A stretch of DNA of 64,000 bases from Clavaria fumosa (lineage: Eukaryota; Basidiomycota; Agaricomycetes; Agaricales; Clavariaceae). Position numbers and translations under genes: made by a program. The DNA lies in NCBI GenBank assembly GCA_951802425.1, contig OX637803.1, forward strand, positions 930,001 through 994,000, given 5' to 3'. Position 1 is the first letter of the stretch. The number at the start of each line of letters is the position of its first letter. The notes below the pieces were generated by a model. That model was not told the origin of the DNA, ran no database searches, and saw nothing but the letters and a program-made list of their open reading frames with translations. Below are positions 36,430-46,100 of the stretch, in pieces.

Positions 36430-37125
36430 AGCAACTACGACGACGGCAGCGGCGGCGGCGACGGGGGCGGCGACAGCGGCGGTGACGGCGGCGGCAGCGA
36501 CAGCAGCGGCGGCGACGGCAGCGGTGGCGACGGGGGCGGCAACAGCAACATCGACGGCGGCGGTGACGGTGGCGGCAGCGACAGCAGCGGAGGCGGCGGC
36601 GACGGGGGCGGCAGTGACAGCGGCGGTGACAGCGGCGGCAGTGACAGCGACGGCGGCGACAGCGGCGGTGACGGCGGCGGCAACAGCAAGGGCAGCAGCG
36701 GCGGCAGCAACAATGACGGCAGCGGCAGTGACGGCGGCGGCGGCAGCGGCAGCAGCAACATCGACGGCAGCGGCAGCAACAACGACGGCGGCGGCGGCGG
36801 CGGCGACAGCAGCGGTGGCGGCGGTGGCGGCGACAGCAGTGGCGGCGGCGGCGGCGGCGGTGGCGGCGGCAGCAACATCGACGGCAGCGGCAGCAACAAC
36901 GACGGCGGCAGCGGCAGCGACGGCGATGGCGGCGGCAGCAACAGCGACGGCGGCGACAGCGGCAGCGACAGCGACGGCAGCGGCAGCAACAACGATGGCG
37001 ACGGCGGCGGCAACAATGACGGTGACGGCGGCGGCAACAACGACGGCAACAGCAGCGGCAACAGCGGCGGCGGCGGCGGCAACAGCGGCGGCAACAGCGG
37101 CGGCGGCGGCGGCAGCAGCAGCAAT
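36430..37125. repeat. Trinucleotide-rich tract (left arm)
   Basis: Almost uninterrupted GGC, GAC, AGC and AAC triplets on the plus strand. All six frames stay open, which produces long artificial Ala, Arg/Cys, Leu/Pro or Gly/Ser reading frames. Counterpart of 38040-39030 but shorter, without the 27-bp array. Confidence 0.95.
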
Positions 37126-37560
37126 GGCCCAGGCCCCCTACTGCAGTCACAGACTGACAGTGGGGACCTGGGCCATTGATTTTGTGCTGGCTGGTGTGCA
37201 GAGGAAGGAAGGAGCAGTGGTGGCAGCAGGAAGCGGCACATAGCACTACCATAGTCTACTGTAGTATCAACCTGGGCTACCATTTGAGACAAGTAAACTA
37301 TTGAATCACCTTTGCATACTCTGGTGCATTGTATGGGATCTACTCAGTCTACAGAGCAATATATAGGAACTACCATTACTACCATTACTACAGAGCAATA
37401 TATGGGAACTACTGTTACTACAGAGCAATATATGGGAACTACCATTACTACAGAGCAATATATGGGATCTACTGGGTCTATATAACGCGTTACTAGCTAC
37501 TGAGCTACTGCTGCTACCATGACTACATAGTACTATATTGTTTGAGCTTTTTTTCCTGAT

Positions 37561-37607
37561 GCGATCACCGTTACTACTGGGTTCCTCGACAATGCCGTAG
37601 CGATCAC
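37561..37607. other. 47-bp spacer at the centre of the palindrome, bounded by 8-bp direct repeats
   Basis: Unique sequence between the two inner ends. It starts GCGATCAC (37561-37568) and ends GCGATCAC (37600-37607), with 31 bp between. Each 8-mer directly abuts an ATCAGGAAAAA end, the placement expected for target-site duplications of an 8-bp-duplicating transposon, but facing inward. Confidence 0.85.
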
Positions 37608-38039
37608 ATCAGGAAAAAAAGCTCAAACAATATAGTACTATGTAGTCATGGTAGCAGCAGTAGCTCAGTAGCTAGTAACGCGTTATATAGACCCAGTAGA
37701 TCCCATATATTGCTCTGTAGTAATGGTAGTTCCCATATATTGCTCTGTAGTAACAGTAGTTCCCATATATTGCTCTGTAGTAATGGTAGTAATGGTAGTT
37801 CCTATATATTGCTCTGTAGACTGAGTAGATCCCATACAATGCACCAGAGTATGCAAAGGTGATTCAATAGTTTACTTGTCTCAAATGGTAGCCCAGGTTG
37901 ATACTACAGTAGACTATGGTAGTGCTATGTGCCGCTTCCTGCTGCCACCACTGCTCCTTCCTTCCTCTGCACACCAGCCAGCACAAAATCAATGGCCCAG
38001 GTCCCCACTGTCAGTCTGTGACTGCAGTAGGGGGCCTGG

Positions 38040-39030
38040 GCCATTGCTGCTGCTGCCGCCGCCGCCGCCGCTGTTGCCGTCGTTGTTGCCGCCGCCATCA
38101 CCGTCATTGTTGCCGCCGCCGTCGCCATCGTTGTTGCTGCCGCTGCCGTCACTGTCGCTGCCGCCGCCGCTGCCGCCGCTGTCGCCACTGCTGTCACTGC
38201 CGCCGCTGTCGCCACTGCTGTCGCTGCCGCCGCTGTCGCCGCTGCTGTCGCTGCCGCCGCTGTCGCCGCTGCTGTCGCTGCCGCCGCTGTCGCCGCTGCT
38301 GTCGCTGCCGCCGCTGTCGCCGCTGCTGTCGCTGCCGCCGCTGTCGCCGCTGCTGTCGCTGCCGCCGCTGTCGCCGCTGCTGTCGCTGCCGCCGCTGTCG
38401 CCGCTGCTGTCGCTGCCGCCGCTGTCGCCGCTGCTGTCGCTGCCGCCGCTGTCGCCGCTGCTGTCGCTGCCGCCGCTGTCGCCGCTGCTGTCGCTGCCGC
38501 CGCTGTCGCCGCTGCTGTCGCCGCCGCCGCCACCGCCGTCGTTGTTGCTGCCGCTGCCGTCGATGTTGCTGCTGCCACTGCCGCCGCCGTTACTGCCGCT
38601 GCCGCCGCCGTCACTGCCACCACCATCGCCATCGCTGCCGCCGCTGTTGCTGCCGCCGTCGCTGCCGCCGCTGTTGCTGCCGCCGTCGCCGTCGTTGTTG
38701 CTGCCGCTGCCGTCGTTGTTGCTGCCGCCGCTGCTGCCCTCGCTGTTGCCGCCGCTGCCACCGCCGTCACCGCCGCTGTCGCTGCCGTCACTGTCGCTGC
38801 CGCCGCCGCTGTCGCCGCCATCGCTGTCACTGCCGCCGCTGTCACCGCCGCCGTCGATGTTGCTGTTGCCGCCGCCGTCGCCGCCGCTGCTGTCGCTGCC
38901 GCCGCCGTCACCGCCGCTGTCGCCGCTGCTGCTGTCGCTGCCGCCGCCGTCACCGCCGCTGTCGCCGCCCCCGTCGCCGCTGCCGCTGTTGCTGTGTTGC
39001 CGCTGCCGCCGCCGCTGCCGTCGTCGTAGT
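38040..39030. repeat. Trinucleotide-rich tract with 27-bp tandem array (right arm)
   Basis: GCC/GTC/GCT triplets. Between about 38175 and 38520 the 27-mer CCGCCGCTGTCGCCGCTGCT-GTCGCTG is repeated about 12 times with almost no variation. The array is absent from the left arm. Confidence 0.95.
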
Positions 39031-39829
39031 TGCTGGAGGAGAGAGGGAGGGGAAGGAAGAGGGAGGAGAGAGGGAGGAGAGAGGGAGGGAGGAGAGGGAG
39101 GAGAGGGAGAGTGAGGAGAGTGAGAGAGAGGAGACGGAGAAGTGCCGTCGCCCTCCATCGCCCTGTAGATTAAAAAAAATTGAAAAGAATCATGAAAAAA
39201 GGGAGAGGGCGCACCTGGTGGCCCCTCGCTGAGGGTGCCGCCGCTGCCGTGGTTGTCACTGAAGGAGAGGGTGAGGGAGAGGGAGGAGGTGCCGCCGCCG
39301 TCGCCGTCATCGCTGGAGGAGAGAGAGGGTGAGGGTACCGCCGCCGTCGTCGTCATCGCTGGAGGAAGGAGAGGGTGAGGGTGCTGCCGCCGTCGTCGTC
39401 ATCGTTGGAGGTGAGGGTGAGGGTGCTGTCGCCGCTATCGTCGTTGCTGGGGATGGGAGAAAGGGAGGAGAGAGGGTGATGGTGGGAGGCAGAGAGAACG
39501 ACAAGTTCAACACAGAACATGTGACGACTTTCTGGGACGGCAATTCCCACCATGCCACAAGTACAGCCATAAGCTTACCAAATCAGTGACCCACAAATGT
39601 TCTGGCCCATTTCTCAGTCAATTCTCAAGCAATTCTCAAGATTTTTTTTTTCATAAGACACTACTTGATCTGTAGATTAATGTGGATATGTCAAAAAAAT
39701 TAATTGATATTTTCTGTGCTGGTTTACCAAGATAGATGGGTGCCTAGCTTTATCCAAGCTTTGAACACCTTTTTGGAGCAATCTTTTGGAAGAGATCATA
39801 TTCATCCAAACTATCATGATTGATTTGAT

Positions 39830-40012
39830 ATGTATAAATATATTACTGTCAAGTTGCCATCCAAGCCCCAAGCTGATGAACAGTTATATCAGATTCATGG
39901 AATGCCTGGCCATTCTAATGGACCATGCAAGCCAGCAACTCCACCATGCTTTGACACTACCTTGATCATTGAGAACAAATCACAGTGGAAAGAGGATGGA
40001 TTAAAAGGTTAG
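39830..40012 (+). pseudogene. Degenerate transposase-like remnant (right arm copy)
   Basis: Same 60-codon frame as 35452-35634 in mirror orientation, including HGMPGHSNGPCKPATPPCFD. The frame upstream has TGA shortly before the first ATG, and downstream continuation needs an intron (G|GTTAGTCT...ACTAG) before LHVARFLIF. Assignment to a transposase is a weak inference. Confidence 0.3.
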
Positions 40013-40457
40013 TCTAAGGCTATCAATTGTCTACAATTTGATGTCAACTTCAACTAGGTCTTCATGTAGCAAGATTTTTGATCTTCCAAAGCATCTCATC
40101 AGCAAAACAGCTCAGCTAAGTTGTCAGTATACTGTCCATTTCATTCAATTGACCTGTCATGCATCATGCACCTCCCCAAATTGGCCAAAAATCACACTGG
40201 TCACACATCATTTGAGGAATTGGTCAATTTGTAAGGTGAAATTCCCTTTTTGGGTGACAGTTACCTAATATATACTGGTGGAGGGGCAGTCAATTATCCC
40301 TCATGTCACACTTGACTTCTACTTTCAGTCAATTCAAAATTTGACCAGAGGAATGCATCACACCACCTGGTCAATTGAATGAAATGGTACAGTAGAGAGG
40401 TATGGACTGGTATGTAATACCCCAAGACAACTTGGGGTGTTACACACCAGTCCATAC

Positions 40458-41066
40458 TAGTGTTGCCACGGTTCGGTTCAACTTCCGCTAACCGATGAGT
40501 CAAGCCGCATTTTAGCCGAACCGCGCCGATACTTCGGCTTACCAGTTTGAGCGGTTTTCGAGTGACTTAACCGCGGTTTAAGATCCATTTTTGGAAGAAA
40601 ATCAGTTAATGCTGTTTTCCTTGGCTCATCCCCCCTTTGCTATCCCCTCATGGCCTGCCATCCCCACTCCTTACTACATTCAATACCCCTGCAATGCCCA
40701 CAAGTTGTTGTGGCCTGGGGATGATTAAAAAAATGAGGTGGCTCATTTGCGCCAAAATTATGTAAGCGTTAATTATATAAGGTGGCTACTATATATAGAA
40801 GAAAACTGTTCTTACAAAAACCCCTCCAACCTTGAAAATAAGACTGGAAGTGAGTCTGACAATGCTCCCAAATGTGTCTGCACCCTCTTCTTTGAGACTC
40901 ACAGCTGAGTTGGAGGAGCTACAGCTTGATTTCTTGGGATTTCCATTTTAGCACCAAGCCGTGACTTAGCGCGTTGTAATCGGTTCGGCTTCGCTCAGCT
41001 TTCCGCATTTGGACAAAACCGATTGAACCGGACCGCGCCGGACTCCGCCGAACCGTGGCAACACTA
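40458..41066. mobile_element. Nested 609-bp hAT-type miniature element, right arm only
   Basis: Terminal inverted repeats TAGTGTTGCCACGGTTCGG at the left end and their reverse complement at the right end (19 bp). Flanked by the 8-bp direct repeat GTCCATAC at 40450-40457 and 41067-41074. The left arm carries the uninterrupted site with GTCCATAC once (reverse strand, near 35003). The interior has further CGGTTC/GAACCG-type subterminal words and no coding capacity. An 8-bp target duplication with TAGTGTTG-like ends fits a non-autonomous hAT element. Confidence 0.92.
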
Positions 41067-41931
41067 GTCCATACCAGTCCATACTTACATTTAGCCAAGC
41101 TGTTTTGCTGATGTGCCTGGGCATAGTACCACATCCTTTAGCATATGTTCACTGGTACAGACCACTTACAAGCTTTGATCTAGCAACTGGCATGTATCAG
41201 ATTATTTTGTCTACTTGACAAAATTCTGCAAATTTGGCACAGTTGTCTGTTGATTCCTCACTTTGGATCAGCAGATGTACCTATCTCATGGACCAGAAAT
41301 AATGCTCTTCATTCAGCAGCTCAATTTTATCTCAACAAGTATACTGATATGCATTCATTTATGGAGTACAAATCTTTGTAACAATTTTAGTCCAAAAGTA
41401 TCAGACTGGGTCTCACACAACTTAAATGTAAGGTCATGACAACAATACTAACATAAGGGGGAAAGAGTACAAAAGAGGAAAAGCAAAGGTATATATACCA
41501 AATGCTTCAGCATTTGCTGGTGTTCCCATGCTCAGACCCTTGGATCACGTGACATGCCCAGGCTCCAGGTCATGTGATCTTACAATTATGTAATCTGACC
41601 CCAGCCACAGGTCATGTGACCTTCCAACAACCCTCCTCCCCCAGTTTCTCCACAACTCCTCTTTGGGATGGCTTATGTAAGCAATCCTAACAAAAAGAGA
41701 CTACTCTATGTACTTGTCATATACTGCACAATATCATGAATTGTTCATTTTGATCCTAATCTATAGCCTGCTGAAACACTCATGAGTTTATTGCTTCAAC
41801 CTTGCACTGGAATTCACCTCACCTCCACTCAGCTCCTGATTATATCATAATCATGACAACATCTGTGCTGTCAATTCAATGTAGTACAAAGGCTTACTAT
41901 CCTACCCAACAGCACTATCACTAGTTGCTAC

Positions 41932-42236
41932 TAGGCTCAACATAGTACATAGGCTCTACTACCGTAACTACAATGCACTCATAATATGCTACTAGGCTCA
42001 ACATAGTACATAGGCTCTACTACTGTAACTACAATGCACTCATAATATGCTACTAGGCTCAACATAGTACATAGGCTCTACTACTGTGACTACAATGCAC
42101 TCATAATATGCTACTAGGCTCAACATAGTACATAGGCTCTACTACCGTGACTACAATGCACTCATAATATGCTACTAGGCTCAACATAGTACATAGGCTC
42201 TACTACCATTACTACAATGCACTCATAATATGCTAC
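41932..42236. repeat. 61-bp minisatellite, 5 units (right arm)
   Basis: Mirror of the left-arm minisatellite with five units. In mirror order the variable spots read AATGG, CACGG, CACAG, TACAG, TACGG, equal to the first four and one of the later left-arm units, so the arms differ by exactly four internal units (244 bp). Confidence 0.95.
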
Positions 42237-42379
42237 CCAGTCTATTGCATGCTATATAGTAATCCATACCTTCTATGTATTACTATTTTTCTCACTACAT
42301 ATGCTACAGCAGTCTATACAGGCTGTGTAGTCTACATAGTCTATGCTGATGTCTACTGCTGGGGGTTCTTTTTCCTGAT

Positions 42380-42436
42380 GAAGACGTTCGCATGCGACGT
42401 GCCCCTAACGCGTCCAGATGTCCTCTCAGTACTCAT
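42380..42436 (-). pseudogene. Possible 5' fragment of the gene split by the palindrome
   Basis: From ATG at 42436 the frame MSTERTSGRVRGTSHANVF reaches the element border after exactly 19 codons. Joined to 33458 it continues ADFDGAPFAMNIARS without a phase change. The real 5' end could lie further upstream: a minus-strand frame at 42426-42896 and another at 42578-43099 are open but unrecognised. There is no independent proof that this is the original start. Confidence 0.4.
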
Positions 42437-43141
42437 TACCCAGATGTCCCCCAATCGACGATTCGAAAGGCCTACCACCCCTCATGTCGTGCGCCCTTAA
42501 GCGGGGATGCCGACAACCTACGGTATGTCCGTGTTGCCCCGCACCGACTGTGCTGCGGAATGGCACGCACTCATCGTTCATGAAGAATGCGAGAGAGCAG
42601 GCGGTGTCCGGCGGATAATCAGAGAGCACATCAGCCAGGCCGCCATGGGCGCGTAGCCCGTGACGGCGCTTACTAGTGGAGCCAACGAGGTCTTCGTGTT
42701 CGAAGATAGAGAGAAGAGCGGTGCCTTGTGCGCCGCAGTCGTTGTCTTTGTTTCGATTGGCCATAGCGCGTGGGTTGACCGGGAAAGAATGATGGTGTGT
42801 ACCAGTGAGAACACGACTGGCAGGCTGAGGCTGTATGGCATTGGCAAGGGCAGTATGTGACCTAACGTTTGACTGCTCAGTATGTGTGGACAGCATCTGG
42901 CTTCCGGACCAGCGTCCAAGTCACCTTGGAGATTGCTGCTCAAATACGGAGGGGCGAACAGGTCAGTCCAGAGGAGATACAACAAGCAGTGGAAGAGTCG
43001 AAAGGATGCGAACAACGCTCCCGAATCTGGTGAACACCATGTTAACAAAGGTGGATGACCGTTCTCCGTCGCGTAATGATTGACTATGTGATGCAGCACA
43101 GACAGTACTAGTAGTAGTGTGTAATCCGCGTCGCTTCATCC
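42437..43141. other. Region between XRN1 end and the palindrome, unresolved open frames
   Basis: About 700 bp. Minus-strand frames at 42578-43099 (with hydrophobic stretches such as FASFRLFHCLLYLLW) and at 42426-42896 (MANRNKDNDCGAQG...) overlap; one could hold exons of the split gene. The sequence must contain the XRN1 terminator. No known domain. Confidence 0.3.
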
Positions 43142-46100
43142 TCAAAGATTTAGCGGATTCGTAGGCGGTCCTCGCCCTCTGCCCCGCAATCCTCTTATTG
43201 GTCCTCGCCCTCGCAGAAAGGGATCCCGTCCGCGGAAAACTTGTTCACCCCGTAGCGGAACCCCCCCTCCACGAGGAACGAACCGGCCGCGAGCCGCTGT
43301 CTGGACACCATATAGTGGCTGTCCATCAATTCGAGGTGGAACAGACATGGGGGTCAAAGGGCCGCCGTTCACAGGCCCACCATGAGGGCGGTTTGGATTT
43401 GCCATGATGCTAACCTTAGACGTTTGGCTACACGGCGAACCCTGTAAGCAGTGAGCGTGCGAGATTTCAGGGACTGACCTGGCGTGGAGCGTTGGATTGG
43501 GCCTGCGACTGTGTGGCGGCAAGTGGACAGGTTCAGGCCCTCTCCGTGGTCTGAACCAAACATTAGGGGCTGCCGCAACCCGATCCTTATCCTTTGTCAG
43601 GACAGCATATTGAGGATTTGTGAGATTGAGACAACTATTGCCGTCGATGGTGGAGCCACGATATTGGGAACATCTGTGTTACATGGTCAACTTCGAATAT
43701 CATGATGGGAGCACAATCACCCACCTATCTGATAGAGTAATGCCAGACAAAAATGCAACATCCCACACGACATCCACGGACTTCGCATTCAAACCGACGA
43801 CAACACCTTTGACGCCCAGCGGAACACCCCCAGAATCGCGGACCATGATAACCCTGTCGCCAAGATCAAAGCGCTGGCTCTGTAAGCGATACGTAGCGTG
43901 TGCTGGTTTCAGGACAGCCTGGCGCGGTACTTTATTCACAACGATTTTCTTCATGCTCTTCTCGACGAGTTCATCGGCAAGTTTTTCAATCCGACTCACC
44001 ACTTGCTGCAGGTAGTGGATCAGGGCATGTTCACCCAGCAGTAGAGCACGAACGAACTTTGGGCAATTGATCCGAGAACAAAGGCACAGGCTCAAAGTCA
44101 CGGACTCCTTTAGATTTGAGCCAGTTCCTAATTTCTGAGACGTTCGAGTCTGGGTTTGAATCTGTAAATATGTCGGCAGCCCTGAGAATGGCTGGAGCAG
44201 ATATGAGGAACAATCCGCAATCCGCAACAGTTGGTTGTACTCACCGTCGCCATCATTATCAAGGTGCTTGAATATAATGGGAAAATGGGTCTACAAAAAG
44301 TATGGTGAGTCCGTGAAAAGTCGTCGGATTGTGACTCACCTTGTAGTCTCGGATTAAGTGTATGGCCTTTTCACTATATTCCCAACCTCGCCCAACTTTC
44401 CGCGAATAATCAATGACCTTGAGTCCCTTGCCTTCGAACTTCAGACTGAGACCGATATTGATTTTTTGACGGTCGGAAGTCGTCAGCATAAGACTGGATG
44501 TGATTCTGGAGAGCGCCCGTGGAGAAAGGCCAAGCATCTCCGTCGCTTTATACGAGGGATAATACCGCTGACCCGGTTCGTTGTCCACGAGCTCTTTGAA
44601 CAACGTGTTTTCTCCCACTGCGGTTGGGAAGAACTACACGCAAGATCAAGGATGGCTCGCCAGTCAAAAATCATGACGTACGGCAAGTATCACAGACAAA
44701 GTCGGTTCTGTAGTCGCTGAGACTTGAGCGGGGACCCCATATGCGTGTTCGCCTAGGAAGAACAGTCTGCTACCCTCTGGATATTCCTCGGACAGGGGCG
44801 GCGATTCTTTCTCCAGGAAACGAGGGTCCTCGCTGACGACCTCAGAAAGCGTCAACTGAACCGCATGCTCCGTTTCACGATCAGATACGCCATAGTCTTT
44901 GACCAATGCACCCGACTCAAGACGCTTCAGGCCTACCCAACCAATGTCAGCGCCGAAGTGCAAAAGACGAGGAAAGGACAATCTAACCTTTGAGCGGTCT
45001 AACATGGACAAGCACTTCGACCATTCCTGTGATAACCCCGCCTCTCTTGGACTGTGTATCCTCGATGCTCTCTGCCTTAGACTTCCAGATGTTCATGCCA
45101 TGGGGTGAATGTGGGTTGGCAATTATCTTGGCTGGCGCCCCTGGTATGACGGAGATCTTTTCGTGCTTGAAATGTGAATCAGAGACGGCCACGACCAAAC
45201 CCTCCCGCAAGAAGGGCCAGTTGATAAACGTCCGCTTCCCAATCATCTCCGCGGCCACCTCCGCGGTCTTCTTGCCCTCATACGGATTCTTGATATAGAT
45301 GACCATGGACTTATTACGGCTTTCGGTTCCGTGGACGTTGACCCCGTGCAGACCTATCTGAGCAGAATGTGGCAGCGTTTTCAGTGATGGAAATCCGGCG
45401 AGAGCCTCTTTGCCCAGCGAAACACCATCGACAAGACCGTCAATGAGAGATAAGCCTTCGAGAGTTGGAAGATCAAAGTCTTCCATGTTACACATGCATC
45501 GTGGCAGATCGGGGAAGAACCCTGGCCAAGAAGAGGGGTACAGCTTAGGTTCTGAAGGACTGTAAGAGAACTTGGTATTGGTGCCGAAAGAAGTTCGCGA
45601 TACTTCTTCGGCCGTCAACTGTTGTTCTCTGGCTATTCAAAGCAACGATAATTCAGCGGCGGAAAACGTAGCATAAATAAACGTACAGGCCATGGCTTCC
45701 AGAAGCCTGCTTTCGTCGATGAACGGGATTTTCACAACGGCTTCCCATTCTTGCTTCTTCCCGTTCATGTCCTGCTCGAATTCAGTGGGATAGAAGTCGA
45801 TGATAGGTGAACTCGGGTCGTCCATCAGGTCCTGCAATGGATGTTAGAATCAAATGGCCTAAAGGGGTGCAAAAACCCACACGATAGGCCTCGGGAATCA
45901 GCTCTTTGCTCGCTGCAGGCAAAACACCCATGAGCTGTTCAAACGGCTTGAAAGGAGTTCCGAGGTCGAACACGAAATTCATTTCCTCCAGTCCTGTCAG
46001 ATCTATGTCCCCAAATACATATTCAGGGCATATAGAAACCGGCTGAGAACACGTACCTGATATCCGCGGCGCGTAATGATAATCATAAAACCAACTCCAC

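Larger units (their letters stand above)
33459..37560 (-). mobile_element. Left arm of the giant inverted repeat (4,102-bp element copy)
   Basis: Begins ATCAGGAAAAAGAACCCC at 33459 and ends TTTTTTTCCTGAT at 37560, so the copy has 11-bp terminal inverted repeats ATCAGGAAAAA. It matches the reverse complement of 37608-42379 over its whole length apart from the events listed for the other arm. From the outer end inward: 61-bp minisatellite (33603-34151), AT-rich unique part, a strong hairpin (35011-35060), degenerate protein remnant (35452-35634), CT/GA-rich segment (36100-36430), GGC/GAC/AGC trinucleotide tract (36430-37125) and short ATATATGGGAACTAC repeats (37370-37480). No intact transposase is visible. 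Strand is arbitrary, chosen opposite to the right arm. Confidence 0.9.
37608..42379 (+). mobile_element. Right arm of the giant inverted repeat (4,772-bp element copy)
   Basis: Starts ATCAGGAAAAAAAGCTC at 37608 and ends GGTTCTTTTTCCTGAT at 42379. Mirror copy of 33459-37560, near identical by eye in the unique parts (for example 39480-40450 against 35070-35990, and 41080-41930 against 34160-35000). It is longer because of a 609-bp nested element plus its 8-bp duplication and a larger trinucleotide tract, and shorter by four minisatellite units. The outer border lies against GAAGACGTTCG, the left arm's against CGAAGTCGGC; no exact 8-bp duplication is seen at the outer ends. Confidence 0.9.

Noticed and set aside
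36350..39356. Very long open frames (up to 455 codons) in both arms, giving poly-Ala/Thr, Arg/Cys, Leu/Pro or Gly/Ser proteins
   Set aside because: They come from uninterrupted trinucleotide repeats that are open in all six frames; there is no domain, splice pattern or normal composition.
33459..42379. Palindrome as a pure assembly artefact
   Set aside because: The arms differ by a clean insertion with an 8-bp duplication, by exactly four minisatellite units and by a 27-bp array, and the outer flanks are distinct; a mirrored misassembly would give identical arms. Not fully excluded without reads.
33450..42390. Outer target-site duplication GAAGTCG/GAAGACG
   Set aside because: The words differ at one base and lie at different distances from the two ends, so they are not a duplication.
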